Below are positions 1 to 9,449 of a DNA stretch of 64,000 bases, piece by piece. Where the stretch lies: NCBI RefSeq assembly GCF_024399315.1, contig NZ_CP075170.1:248001-312000 (forward strand), read 5' to 3'. Source of the stretch: Chryseobacterium sp. MA9 (GTDB taxonomy: Bacteria > Bacteroidota > Bacteroidia > Flavobacteriales > Weeksellaceae). Below the pieces are notes generated by a model, which saw only the letters and a program-made list of their open reading frames with translations, made no database searches and had not been told where the DNA came from. The position numbers and the translations under genes were made by a program. Positions within the stretch are counted from its first letter, which is position 1, and each line of letters opens with the position of its first letter.

Positions 1-216
1 CCCTCCCTTACCAATAAGAAGCTTATCTTATTATTTGTTAAATGCTATAACTGCTTGTTTTTTAAACTTCTATGATTGAGTAGTATAATTGCAGTAGTGC
101 CTTTTAATTAAGAAGTATTTAATTTTGCCGACGTAAACTTTTATATCGTTTTTTAAGCGTCAAAATTTACGATTCTAAATACAAAAAAGAATTTTAACTA
201 ACAAAAATTACTTAAA
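1..216 (+). repeat. Leader repeat copy 1, upstream of secreted-protein gene
   Basis: This block is repeated almost intact at 6648-6864 and 11398-11614, and in part at about 7628-7746, 8511-8629, 9394-9449 and 12719-12760. Complete copies start with CCCTCCCTTA, then carry an inverted repeat AATAAGA/TCTTATT (13-19 and 26-32 here), an AT-rich stretch and a motif TTTACGATTCTAAA shortly before the start codon. A possible TAnnTTTG -7 box (TAATTTTG) lies within TATTTAATTTTGCCG. It probably supplies the promoter and 5' UTR of each secreted-protein gene and serves as homology for recombination. The copy may extend left of the window. Confidence 0.8.
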
Positions 217-975
217 ATGAAAAAAACATTTATTATTCTATTAACACTAATTTTTTCAAATTTAGTTTATTCTCAAGTCGGAATAAATACAACAACGCCT
301 GCCCCATCTGCTGTCTTGGATATTACAAGTCAAAATAAAGGGGTCCTTTTTCCGAGAGTGTCTTTGCAATCCATAACTGATATCACCACGATACTAAATC
401 CAGCAGAAGGGTTATTTGTGTGGAATACAAATGCAAACCTTGTTCAAGGAAAAGGTCTTTACTATTTTTTAGATGGAACCTGGATAAAGATTCCTAAGCA
501 ATTCAACCTGACAGGAAAGGTTTATGACTTTGTAGAATTTAAACAAACCAGTTCCAATTTAGTGATGACAAGTACGCTGCAAGAAATTACACAACTTAGT
601 ACTACTTATACAGCACCTTCTGATGGAAATATATTTTTAAATTATATTGTTTATTCCATAATGGGCAATAATGCTAATCCAAAGGTTTCCAATACATATT
701 GTGAAATTCAGGTGACAGATACGACAACCTCAATTGTGCAAAAAGGAACTATATTAATTTCACCAGTCTTGGTTGTTGCTAATCAGGGGCTCAATGCAGC
801 AGCAAGTCCGAGTTTAATCCCAATCGATATTGTTAAAGGACACACTTATACCATTAAATTATTTGCAAAAGAGGCCTATCTTGATAGTAGTTACGTAGTA
901 CGGGTAGGAACTGTAACTTATTCTGGAAATTCGGCAAATTCCTCTCTGATTATAAACTCTCTATTGAATCTATAA
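217..975 (+). CDS. Secreted V/IGINT-type surface protein (252 aa)
   Basis: The N-terminus is a signal peptide (MKKTFIILLTLIFSNLVYSQ) followed by VGINTTTP, the hallmark start of a large family of short secreted proteins in Flavobacteriia. Residues 30-50 carry the usual LDI...KGVLFPRVSL segment, and a FLDGTWIKI strand follows near residue 85. The C-terminal half is beta-rich and shared with no other gene in the window, so the family has a constant N-terminus and a variable C-terminal domain. No T9SS sorting tail or lipobox is seen. It follows leader copy 1 and ends at a strong terminator. The function is unknown; surface or extracellular display is inferred. Confidence 0.8.
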   Translation: MKKTFIILLTLIFSNLVYSQVGINTTTPAPSAVLDITSQNKGVLFPRVSLQSITDITTILNPAEGLFVWNTNANLVQGKGLYYFLDGTWIKIPKQFNLTGKVYDFVEFKQTSSNLVMTSTLQEITQLSTTYTAPSDGNIFLNYIVYSIMGNNANPKVSNTYCEIQVTDTTTSIVQKGTILISPVLVVANQGLNAAASPSLIPIDIVKGHTYTIKLFAKEAYLDSSYVVRVGTVTYSGNSANSSLIINSLLNL

Positions 976-985
976 TAATTTTCTT

Positions 986-1035
986 CTACAAAAAAACACT
1001 AAACACTCCAAGAGAGTTTAGTGTTTTTTTTGTAG
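986..1035. terminator. Bidirectional terminator
   Basis: A long hairpin has arms CTACAAAAAAACACTAAAC and a matching right arm ending in TTTTTTTTGTAG. The poly-T and poly-A arms let it work for both the 252-aa gene on the left and the convergent resolvase remnant on the right. Confidence 0.85.
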
Positions 1036-1037
1036 GA

Positions 1038-1644
1038 TTAGTATTTAATACATTGATTCTTCTGTATCCAGTTATGAAGATTCGCAGGAGTAGAATTATA
1101 ACGATCTGCAATAAACATTTTAGTAGAACCATTTTTGAGCAGAGCTTCTATTTCTAACCTGTATACATCGAGTTTACTTTTTCCTGGTCCTTTTGGTCTA
1201 TCTAATTTAACTCCGTTTGCTTTTTTTGTCTGCAGCGCTTCTTTTGTTCTTTTGGAAATCAAGTCTCGTTCAATTTCTGAAACCATTGAGAATACCATTG
1301 CCATAACTTTGCTTTGAATGGTATTATCCAAGTTGCCAGTTGCCTTTGACAGTGTAAATATTAATGCCTTTATCTGTAGCGATAGAAATTATTTCCATAC
1401 ATTCAAGCATACTACGCCCCAATCTGGAAAATTCGTTTAAAAGGATAGTATCTCCTTTTTGCAGATGCTCTATTATCTCACCTATTTTACGTTTTCTCCA
1501 ATGGATCTTTCCAGAGATCTTTTCTTCTACAAAATCTACTTTCCCCAAAGATTTATCATTTGCTAAAAATAAAATTTCCGCTTTGTTTTTTTCAAGATCC
1601 TGGTCTGCTGTTGATACTCTTAGATAAACTATATTTTTTGAAAT
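1038..1644 (-). pseudogene. tnpR: Serine resolvase of a Tn3-family transposon, frameshifted
   Basis: Read leftward, the N-terminal part (from about 1644) contains the catalytic motif YLRVSTADQDLEKNKAEI, then LQKGDTILLNEFSRLGRSML, a typical small serine recombinase domain. The C-terminal part (1038-1331) carries SEIERDLISKRTKEAL and a helix-turn-helix DNA-binding tail. The two parts are in different frames: one extra base near 1330 turns NWQLDNTIQSK into a premature stop. The gene is divergent from the transposase remnant, as in Tn3-type elements, so a res site would be expected between about 1645 and 1758. The exact start is unclear because no ATG is in place (an ATT at 1644 is possible). Confidence 0.85.
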
Positions 1645-1758
1645 AAAAGCTATTTTAAAAGTAAAGTTATAAATACTTTGTTATTCTATATAAAAATGTA
1701 TAATAAAAATATCTATTTTTATTTAATTATAATTTCATCAAAAACGGTCATTTTTTTT

Positions 1759-4724
1759 ATGGCTCTAAGAAAATTACTATCAGAGAAAGAAAAGGAATCT
1801 CTATATGCACTACCTGAAACCGAAGAAGAATTGATAAGGACTTATTCTCTTACTGAAGATGATATCTTATTTATAAAAACGTCCTTTAGAGGAAAGATGT
1901 ACCATCTCAGGGTGGCGGTATTATTAAGCTATATCAGATTTCCAGGTTTAATTCTTCCTGCCGATACTATTCCTGATGACAGAATCATGGAAATTATCAG
2001 TGGCCAATTAAAAATAAATAAAAGAGACTGGAAAAATTATTCCGTACAAAGTGAAACCAGGCAGGATCATATTCAGTTTCTTAGAAAGAGATATGGATAT
2101 CAAAATTTCTCCTCCCATTGGTTTGATAATAGTTTACAGCACCTTAAAGAATTTACATTACAGACCGATAAGGGGATACATCTTGCATTAGAGCTAATAA
2201 AATTTTTAAGAATAAATAAGATTATATTTCCCAAAGTTTCAGTTATAGAAAAAATATGTTCCGAAGCATCATCCTATGCAGAAAAAGAAATTTATGATAA
2301 ATTGTCTTCTTCTTTATCCCAGGATCAGAAACGTTCTCTTGATTTTCTTTTGACCATAAAAGATAAAACAAGCATCAGCTATCTCAGCTGGCTTAAACAA
2401 TCTCCTTCTGCTTTTAATTCAAAGTATCTTCTGAACACATTCAGAGGCACAGGATAATTAAATCGCTTCATTTTCCTGAAAATTTAGGGAAAGAAATTCA
2501 CCAGAACCGCCTTTTAAAAATAGCCAGAGAAGGAAGGCAAATGACTCAGCAACACCTTAAGGATTTTGAAGCTTCCCGGAGGTATGCTACAATGGCAGCC
2601 ATACTTATTGAAATCAAAGCTACAATTATTGATGAAATCATAGAAATGAATGATAAAATCATAGGTTCAATTTTCCGCTATGCCAAGAATACTCAGAATC
2701 ATATATTTCAATCCACAGGAAAGTCTATAGGAGAACAGCTCAGCTTCTACCTTAAAATTGGAAATGCACTTCTTGAAGCCCGGGAAACAGGAGAGGATGC
2801 CTTTGATGTTGTTGAATCAGTGATCTCCTGGGAGAACTTTATAAAAGTATAATGGAAACAAAACAGCTAGCTACAAAAGAAAAGTTTGATTATCTGTATT
2901 TGACCGCTGATAAATATTCCAGTATAAAGAGGTACGCCGGAGAATTCCTGCAAGAGCTTGACGTCCGGTCAGCGCCAATAGCAACCGATATACTAAAAGC
3001 AGTAGATATCCTCCGGCAGCTATTATAGGAGAAATAAAAAAACTCCCGGAAAAGCTTCCCGGAAGCTTTATAAGAAAAAGATGGGAAGAACTGGTATTTA
3101 CAGAAAATGGAACAGATAGAAAGTTTTATTAACTCTGTGTATTCTCTGAACTGAAGAACCATCTGCGTTCCGGAGATATATGGGTACAGGGATCACGCCA
3201 GTATAAAGATTTTGAGGACTATCTTATACCCGAGGACTTATTTTCAGCAATAAAGGATGAGAACAAATTTCCATTGGATATATCTTTGGATGCAACTCAA
3301 TATTTAAATGAAAAAATTAAACAGCTGGAAGATCAGATGGAAATTGCATGTAGGCTGGCTCAGGAAAATGCTCTTCAGGAAGCTTCTCTAAGTAATGACA
3401 GAATAAAAATTAAACCATTGGACAATGCTGTCTCCCTTGAAGCAGAAGCCTTGCCTGCAAAAGTATATAGACTATTACCTTATATGAAAATTACGGACCT
3501 TCTTCAGGAAGTCGATGGGTGGACTCATTTCTCAGATCACTTTACCCATTTAAAATCGGGAGATAAAGCTGAAGATAAAAATTTAATGCTTACTGTTATT
3601 TTATCTGATGCTATTAATTTGGGATTAAGGAAAATGGCAGAAGCTTCTCCCGGAATATCCTACTCTAAACTTTCCTTGCTTCAAGCCTGGCATATCCGGG
3701 ATGAAACATATTCTTCAGCTCTAGTAGAAGTTATAAATTATCAGTACAGACATCCTTTTTCTGTATATTGGGGTGAGGGTAAAACTTCTTCTTCAGACGG
3801 CCAGCGTTTTGCTGTAGGAAGCCATGCCCAGAAAAGAGGAAATATTAATCCCAAATATGGAAGCAGCCTGGGTGTTCAGTTTTACACCCATATCTCAGAT
3901 CAATATGCTCCTTATCATACAAAAGTCATTACTGTAGGTACAAGAGATGCTCCCTATACTCTGGACGGACTTCTTTATCATGAATCAGATCTACAGATTG
4001 AAGAGCATTATACAGACACTGCAGGGTTCACGGATCATATATTTGCCTTAATGCATCTATTAGGATTCAAATTTGCTCCTAGGATAAGAGATCTGAATGA
4101 GAAAAAATTATATATACCTCCAGGAAACCATGATTATTCAGTCTTGGCAGAACATATCGGAGGAACTGTTAACACTAAAATAATTACTCAAAACTGGAAT
4201 GAAATTCTGCGACTGGCCACCTCTATAAAAAATGAAACAGTGACCGCTTCTCTTATTATCCGGAAAATTGGAAGTTACCCAGGGTAGAATGGACTTGCAA
4301 CAGCTTTAAGAGAACTTGGCAAAATAGAAAGAACGTTGTTCATGCTTGAATGGTATATGGACCCAACTCTGCGAAGAAGGGTTACTATAGGGCTCAATAA
4401 AGGAGAAGCCAGGAATGCCTTGGCAAGAGCAGTATATTTTAATCGTCTCGGAGAGGTAGAAACAGAAGTTTTGAAAGTCAGCGGTACAGAGCCGGAGGGC
4501 TTAACCTAGCGACAGCTGCCATTATTTTATGGAATACAGTATACATTGAAAAAGTAGTGGAAAATCTGAAAGAGCAGGGCGAAGAAATTAATCCGGAACT
4601 ACTCCAGTATCTTTCACCTTTAGGCTGGGAACACATCCATCTAACAGGTGATTATGTCTGGAATAATAAAATAACTTTAAAACCGGGAGAGTTAAGACCA
4701 TTGAGAACAAATAACAATTCATAA
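1759..4724 (+). pseudogene. tnpA: Tn3-family transposase, multiply frameshifted
   Basis: The first segment (1759-2457, start MALRKLLSEKEKESL) matches the DUF4158-type N-terminal domain of Tn3 transposases. Later segments at 2541-2852, about 3157-4287 and 4288-4724 continue the same protein in changing frames. The segment around 3160 reads [20 protein letters not shown], and the catalytic part contains [20 protein letters not shown] (first DDE aspartate) and [20 protein letters not shown] stop at 4285-4287 and an internal stop near 4507 break the C-terminus. At about 3 kb the length fits a full Tn3 transposase of roughly 1000 aa, but the gene cannot make one. Confidence 0.9.
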
Positions 4725-4760
4725 TAACTATTAAAATTAGCATTCTCAATAGATTTTATC

Positions 4761-4798
4761 CTTAACCTGTTTTTTTTTACTTTTCGTGAGCTGACCCC
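4761..4798 (-). mobile_element. Right 38-bp terminal inverted repeat of Tn3-family transposon
   Basis: The reverse complement begins GGGGTCAGCTCACG and ends AGGTTAAG, exactly 38 bp, matching the length and both ends of the classical Tn3 terminal repeat (GGGGTC...GTTAAG). It lies 36 bp past the transposase stop and abuts a host adhesin fragment that starts TACATGCTACGG, so it marks the insertion point. No matching left repeat was found next to the resolvase. Confidence 0.8.
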
Positions 4799-5121
4799 TA
4801 CATGCTACGGATACAGATCAATGGGAACTTTATGCAGATACTTTTGTTATAGATTCTAATAGTACTTTAGCGACTTCTGAAATTTCAGGTGATAAAAAAG
4901 AGATTAAGGTATATCCGAACCCATTTGTAGAAATGGTAAATATTTCAGATATAACTAATGTAAAATCTATTTCTGTATCGGATATTTCAGGGAAATTGGT
5001 GAAAACGATTGATAGTCCCGTTTCATCACTCTTGCTAGAAGAGTTAAAATCAGGGTTATATTTGATGACATTGAAGATGAAAGATGGTTCTAAGCAAACA
5101 ACCAAAATAATTAAAAAGTAG
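4799..5121 (+). pseudogene. 3' fragment of T9SS-sorted adhesin (cleaved-adhesin type)
   Basis: The frame opens directly after the transposon end and reads ATDTDQWELYADTFVIDSNS, then a classic T9SS type A C-terminal sorting domain: KVYPNPFVEMVNISD, SISVSDISGKLVKTID, LKSGLYLMTLKMKDGS and a final TTKIIKK. It is the tail of a secreted protein exported and anchored through the T9SS. The upstream half is missing here because of the transposon. The segment just before the tail is nearly identical to 9879-9972, where the related fragment has lost its sorting domain. Confidence 0.85.
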
Positions 5122-5576
5122 ATGTGATTTTAATTCAAATAAAAACGAGATGGCTTTTTAAGTTGTCTCATTTTTGTATATCCCCTCCATTCAAAAACAA
5201 AATATTGATAGCCTTGCCGTGTTTTATCCCATGATATATTTTCTAAAATGCATAATGGGGTGTACAATATTTTATAATGCTAAAAGTATAATTTATTAAA
5301 ATCGAAAATAGATTTCTCTTTTAAGGTATTTAGCAGATAAATATACATTACTAATGCTTTGTAATTTATGTGTATTGATTTTCAGTGCTTTATTTGAATT
5401 AATTAATGTTTTTTGTGACAATTTTTATATGTTATTAATAATAATTAATGTTTATAAATTTAAATTTGATGTAAAAAAATGATATTTTTAGGATGAGTTA
5501 AGAAAAATAATCATAATTACATTATAATGCTTAAATTTAAGTATTGTATTTAATTTTTTATTAAAAAATAAATAAT
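5122..5576. other. Intergenic region upstream of HTH module copy 1
   Basis: No gene is seen. A weak hairpin (GAGATGGC...TCTC, about 5146-5172, followed by TTTTTG) may terminate the adhesin fragment. From about 5225 the sequence is the start of a 1.6-kb direct repeat also found at about 9975-11580. The rest is very AT-rich and probably holds the promoter of the HTH module. Confidence 0.5.
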
Positions 5577-6011
5577 ATGCTCGATTTTAAAAATATTCAT
5601 ATAGGGGAGTTAATAGAAGCTAAATGGAATGAAGGCGACATTACAATGGAGAGAGCATGCAAGTTCTTTAGCTCTACGGAAAGTGAAATTCAAATGATGT
5701 TGAGGGAAAAAACACTTGATTCGGATAGGATTCTTAAATGGTGTAAATTATTAGAGTATGATTTCTTTAGAATTTACTCACAACATCTTATTTTATACTC
5801 TCCTCCATCTTCAAATGGATATATCGAAAAGGCAAAGGAAGATACTAATCTTCCACTATTTAAAAAAAACCTTTATACTCGAGAAATTATTGAGTTTTTA
5901 ATAGAGTTAGTAAATACCGGTGAAAAAACCAAGCTAGAAATTATTAAAGAATATAAAATTCCAAAAACTACTTTATATAAATGGATAGACAAATACAGCA
6001 ACAAAGTATAA
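5577..6011 (+). CDS. HTH protein A of recurring two-gene module (144 aa)
   Basis: Residues 1-75 form a helical domain with the motifs IHIGELIEAKW, ILKWCKLLEYDFFRIYSQHL and ILYSPPS. Residues 100-140 form a transposase- or Xre-like helix-turn-helix (YTREIIEFLIELVNTGEKTK, then PKTTLYKWIDKY). I recognise this as a short protein common in Chryseobacterium-type genomes, usually labelled HTH protein or transposase, without an established role. It overlaps gene B by 31 bp in a different frame and has a diverged paralogue at 19093. DNA binding is inferred; regulation of the neighbouring surface genes or association with a mobile element are both possible. Confidence 0.75.
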   Translation: MLDFKNIHIGELIEAKWNEGDITMERACKFFSSTESEIQMMLREKTLDSDRILKWCKLLEYDFFRIYSQHLILYSPPSSNGYIEKAKEDTNLPLFKKNLYTREIIEFLIELVNTGEKTKLEIIKEYKIPKTTLYKWIDKYSNKV

Positions 6012-6328
6012 ACAGTCCTGATTATAAAAAAATCTACGAAGATATGCTTTCTAAAAAATTTCCTGAGAAGATTCTTATTTGCTCAGGTATTTTGAATAAG
6101 AAAGTGCTATCTGTTTTAGATATTATTAAAATCAACCAGCTCATATGCGGGGCACCTGATAAAGATATTGAAGTATTTAATCAAAAGCATAGGTTTTATG
6201 ACCAGCAAGCGATTTTAGAAATACTTGAATATCAAAAGAAAAATGAATTAAATAATTCTCAAGTATCCAGACATTTTAAAATAAGTAGAAATTCTGTGGC
6301 AAAATGGAAAAAAATGTTTAATATCTAA
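5981..6328 (+). CDS. HTH protein B of recurring two-gene module (115 aa)
   Basis: The protein has an N-terminal PDYKKIYEDMLSKKFPEK segment and a C-terminal helix-turn-helix (ILEYQKKNELNNSQVSRHFK, then ISRNSVAKWKKMF). It resembles the orfA-type HTH of IS3-like transposases but has no catalytic partner. The ATG at 5981 lies inside gene A, suggesting translational coupling; its paralogue at 19964 starts just before the equivalent PDYKRIY, so the extra N-terminal residues here may be dispensable. The same gene recurs at 10731 with a synonymous TGC/TGT difference in the residues compared. Confidence 0.75.
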   Translation: MDRQIQQQSINSPDYKKIYEDMLSKKFPEKILICSGILNKKVLSVLDIIKINQLICGAPDKDIEVFNQKHRFYDQQAILEILEYQKKNELNNSQVSRHFKISRNSVAKWKKMFNI

Positions 6329-6389
6329 TTGAGTTTTATAATATTTGGATGAGTAATACTTTTTAATAAAAGATAAATCTTAGTCCGAA

Positions 6390-6633
6390 TTGGGAAGAAT
6401 ACAGGTTAGAAATGCTGTTATTACGGATTATCCTCAAATGATGAGGATGCAAAATTTGTGTGAGTCGAGTAATATAGCTTTTGTTGAAAGAAAAAGCGAA
6501 AAATTGTTTTCTGATTTTGATACATTCGAAAATGGAGTTGCTAACTTTTTTGAGAAAAGATTTTGATATTGTTGTTTTTCATCATGAAAATGAGCCCAAA
6601 AATCAAAAATCTACCAAAATGGCTTCGTATTAA
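6390..6633 (+). pseudogene. Small frameshifted gene remnant, copy 1
   Basis: One frame reads RNAVITDYPQMMRMQNLCES and continues to FDTFENGVANFFEKRF with a stop at 6564. If the T6 run near 6546-6551 were one T shorter, the reading would continue as NFLRKDFDIVVFHHENEP to KSTKMASY and a stop at 6631. It looks like the 3' end of an unrecognised gene with an ancestral frameshift. A 42-aa frame starting at the ATG at 6438 is the only intact alternative. Copies lie at 11140-11383 and 12503-12709, always immediately before a leader repeat. Confidence 0.55.
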
Positions 6634-6647
6634 ATTAAATTGAATTT

Positions 6648-6864
6648 CCCTCCCTTACAAATAAGAAGCTTATCTTATTATTTGTTAAATACTATAACTG
6701 ATTTTTTTTTAAAACCTCTATGATTGAGTAGTATAATTGCAGTAGTGCCTTTTAATTAAGTAGTATTTAACTTTATCGGCCTAAACTTTTATATCGTTTT
6801 TTAAGCGTCAAAATTTACGATTCTAAAAACACACAAAAAAAATCAACAAAAATTTTAAGAAACA
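6648..6864 (+). repeat. Leader repeat copy 2
   Basis: It matches copy 1 with scattered changes. The inverted arms AATAAGA (6660-6666) and TCTTATT (6673-6679) are conserved. It ends at the start codon of the first gene of the tandem trio. Confidence 0.8.
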
Positions 6865-7575
6865 ATGAAAAAAACATTTATTATTCTATTAACACTAATT
6901 TTTTCAAATTTAGTTTATTCTCAGGTAGGAATCAATACGACAACTCCTACAGCAAGTCTAGATATAGTTTCAAAAAATCCAACAGGGACTGCAACTAATA
7001 TAGATGGAATACTAATCCCCAGAGTAGATAGAGAAAGAGCTCAAAATATGGCTGCTGTTCCTAATTCGACTTTAATTTATATTAATGATATTTCTACAGG
7101 TTCTCAGACAGGTGCCGCTATTAATATTGATAATGTAGGGTTTTATTATTTTGACACTGTTTGGACAAAATTAGGACAGAGCAATAGCATTCCTATACAA
7201 AATATTTTTTTGGCAGATGGTACGAGTTCATCAGTTGTTCCAAGTAATTTTGTGGCTGGTTCGATTGGTGTAGGCTATCATCAGTTTCAAATTACCCTTC
7301 CCACCACTGGCCGGTGTAAATTTGATATCTATCCTTCTGCATATTCACCAAACATAAATGGAATAGGGACTCGATTTTATATTGATAACGTTTTATTGTC
7401 AACCGTGCAAACTGCTATTACCTCACCGAGTTCGACACATATTATTGTGCCTTATAGTTATGTGACTCCTTCTAAATTAACCCAGGGTTTGCATACAATA
7501 AGAATACAAGCATCAACCAACTCCATAATAGATCAAAATGATCGCTTAACATATTCGTACATGTGTTGGAACTAA
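6865..7575 (+). CDS. Secreted V/IGINT-type surface protein, tandem unit 1 (236 aa)
   Basis: It has the same signal peptide as the 252-aa protein, then VGINTTTPTASLDIVSKNP, the motif DGILIPRVDRERAQNM, and YYFDTVWTKLGQ near residue 90. Residues 100-236 form a beta-rich domain ending LTYSYMCWN. The 711-bp gene is identical over the whole length I compared to the next gene, giving identical proteins. It sits after a full leader. Function is unknown; the N-terminal block common to many paralogues suggests a shared export and anchoring part with a variable exposed domain. Confidence 0.8.
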   Translation: MKKTFIILLTLIFSNLVYSQVGINTTTPTASLDIVSKNPTGTATNIDGILIPRVDRERAQNMAAVPNSTLIYINDISTGSQTGAAINIDNVGFYYFDTVWTKLGQSNSIPIQNIFLADGTSSSVVPSNFVAGSIGVGYHQFQITLPTTGRCKFDIYPSAYSPNINGIGTRFYIDNVLLSTVQTAITSPSSTHIIVPYSYVTPSKLTQGLHTIRIQASTNSIIDQNDRLTYSYMCWN

Positions 7576-7746
7576 TATTTATCTAAGATTTAAAAATTTT
7601 AAGCAAATATCGAGTTTATCACACTAAGTGAGTTTTAATTAAGCAGTATTTAATTTTATCGGCCTAAACTTTTATATCGTTTTTTAAGCGTCAAAATTTA
7701 CGATTCTAAAAACACACAAAAAAAATCAACAAAATTTTAAGAAACA

Positions 7747-8457
7747 ATGAAAAAAACATTTATTATTCTATTAACACTAATTTTTTCAAATTTAGTTTAT
7801 TCTCAGGTAGGAATCAATACGACAACTCCTACAGCAAGTCTAGATATAGTTTCAAAAAATCCAACAGGGACTGCAACTAATATAGATGGAATACTAATCC
7901 CCAGAGTAGATAGAGAAAGAGCTCAAAATATGGCTGCTGTTCCTAATTCGACTTTAATTTATATTAATGATATTTCTACAGGTTCTCAGACAGGTGCCGC
8001 TATTAATATTGATAATGTAGGGTTTTATTATTTTGACACTGTTTGGACAAAATTAGGACAGAGCAATAGCATTCCTATACAAAATATTTTTTTGGCAGAT
8101 GGTACGAGTTCATCAGTTGTTCCAAGTAATTTTGTGGCTGGTTCGATTGGTGTAGGCTATCATCAGTTTCAAATTACCCTTCCCACCACTGGCCGGTGTA
8201 AATTTGATATCTATCCTTCTGCATATTCACCAAACATAAATGGAATAGGGACTCGATTTTATATTGATAACGTTTTATTGTCAACCGTGCAAACTGCTAT
8301 TACCTCACCGAGTTCGACACATATTATTGTGCCTTATAGTTATGTGACTCCTTCTAAATTAACCCAGGGTTTGCATACAATAAGAATACAAGCATCAACC
8401 AACTCCATAATAGATCAAAATGATCGCTTAACATATTCGTACATGTGTTGGAACTAA
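7747..8457 (+). CDS. Secreted V/IGINT-type surface protein, tandem unit 2 (236 aa)
   Basis: The protein is identical to that of the preceding gene, including the signal peptide, the VGINTTTP start and the LTYSYMCWN end. The leader in front (about 7628-7746) lacks the CCCTCCCTTA part and the inverted repeat but keeps the distal part up to TTTACGATTCTAAA. Absence of any difference points to a very recent duplication or to ongoing gene conversion. Confidence 0.8.
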   Translation: MKKTFIILLTLIFSNLVYSQVGINTTTPTASLDIVSKNPTGTATNIDGILIPRVDRERAQNMAAVPNSTLIYINDISTGSQTGAAINIDNVGFYYFDTVWTKLGQSNSIPIQNIFLADGTSSSVVPSNFVAGSIGVGYHQFQITLPTTGRCKFDIYPSAYSPNINGIGTRFYIDNVLLSTVQTAITSPSSTHIIVPYSYVTPSKLTQGLHTIRIQASTNSIIDQNDRLTYSYMCWN

Positions 8458-8629
8458 TATTTATCTAAGATTTAAAAATTTTAAGCAAATATCGAGTTTA
8501 TCACACTAAGTGAGTTTTAATTAAGCAGTATTTAATTTTATCGGCCTAAACTTTTATATCGTTTTTTAAGCGTCAAAATTTACGATTCTAAAAACACACA
8601 AAAAAAATCAACAAAAATTTTAAGAAACA

Positions 8630-9337
8630 ATGAAAAAAACATTTATTATTCTATTAACACTAATTTTTTCAAATTTAGTTTATTCTCAGGTAGGAATCAA
8701 TACGACAACTCCTACAGCAAGTCTAGATATAGTTTCAAAAAATCCAACAGGGACTGCAACTAATATAGATGGAATACTAATCCCCAGAGTAGATAGAGAA
8801 AGAGCTCAAAATATGGCTGCTGTTCCTAATTCGACTTTAATTTATATTAATGATATTTCTACAGGTTCTCAGACAGGTGCCGCTATTAATATTGATAATG
8901 TAGGGTTTTATTATTTTGACACTGTTTGGACAAAATTAGGACAGAGCAATAGCATTCCTATACAAAATATTTTTTTGGCAGATGGTACGAGTTCATCAGT
9001 TGCTCCAAGTAATTCAACAGGTAATAATGGTACAGGTTATCATCAGTTTCAACTTACACTTCCTGCGTCTGGAAAATGTAAGTTTGATATTTACCCTTCA
9101 ATATTTTCTTCAAACATTAATGGTATAGGAACTCGATTTTATATTGATAATGTTTTACAGTCAACCGTACAGACTGCTATAACCTCGCCTAGTAATTTAC
9201 ATATTGTTGTTCCTTATAGCTATTTAACCCCTTCTAAATTAACCCAGGGTTTGCATACAATAAGAATACAAGCATCAACCAACTCCATAATGGATTCAAA
9301 TGATCGCTTAACATATTCGTACATGTGTTGGAACTAA
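8630..9337 (+). CDS. Secreted V/IGINT-type surface protein, tandem unit 3, mosaic (235 aa)
   Basis: Residues 1-121 match the two genes before it; then the sequence diverges (APSNSTGNNGTGYHQFQLTL) with many silent and replacement changes until it converges again at TPSKLTQGLHTIRIQASTNS. The differing segment covers roughly 9000-9240. This pattern suggests replacement of the variable domain by gene conversion from a diverged allele while the flanks stayed homogenised. Signal peptide and C-terminal end are as in units 1 and 2. Confidence 0.8.
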   Translation: MKKTFIILLTLIFSNLVYSQVGINTTTPTASLDIVSKNPTGTATNIDGILIPRVDRERAQNMAAVPNSTLIYINDISTGSQTGAAINIDNVGFYYFDTVWTKLGQSNSIPIQNIFLADGTSSSVAPSNSTGNNGTGYHQFQLTLPASGKCKFDIYPSIFSSNINGIGTRFYIDNVLQSTVQTAITSPSNLHIVVPYSYLTPSKLTQGLHTIRIQASTNSIMDSNDRLTYSYMCWN

Positions 9338-9449
9338 TATTTATCTAAGATTTAAAAATTTTAAGCAAATATCGAGTTTATCACACTAAGTGAGTTTTAA
9401 TTAAGCAGTATTTAATTTTATCGGCCTAAACTTTTATATCGTTTTTTAA

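Larger units (their letters stand above)
5225..6830 (+). repeat. 1.6-kb direct repeat, copy 1
   Basis: This block recurs at about 9975-11580 with only a handful of differences (for example a C/T change in codon CGA-region at 6147/10897 and a single-base loss in the first HTH gene). It contains the HTH pair, the frameshifted small gene and most of the leader repeat. The two copies flank the tandem secreted-protein genes, so recombination between them would delete or amplify those genes. Confidence 0.9.
6753..9449 (+). repeat. Tandem triplication of about 882-bp secreted-protein unit
   Basis: Three units each hold part of the leader, a secreted-protein gene and the same 3' flank. The starts at 6865, 7747 and 8630 are spaced 882 and 883 bp; the extra base lies in an A-run of the leader. 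Units 1 and 2 look identical, and unit 3 differs in an internal segment. The array ends at 9449 with a fourth partial leader fused to an adhesin fragment. Confidence 0.9.

Noticed and set aside
339..352. GGGGTCCTTTTTCC as a candidate left Tn3 terminal repeat
   Set aside because: It lies within the conserved KGVLFPRVSL coding segment of the 252-aa gene and does not match the 38-bp right repeat beyond GGGGTC.
5577..6328. Insertion sequence with HTH A and B as its transposase
   Set aside because: No DDE catalytic segment, terminal inverted repeats or target duplication could be found around the pair; the repeated DNA extends through the leader instead.
6865..9337. Assembly artefact creating the tandem trio
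   Set aside because: Unit 3 differs from units 1 and 2 and the unit spacing differs by one base, so at least part of the array is real. The identity of units 1 and 2 still deserves a read-level check.
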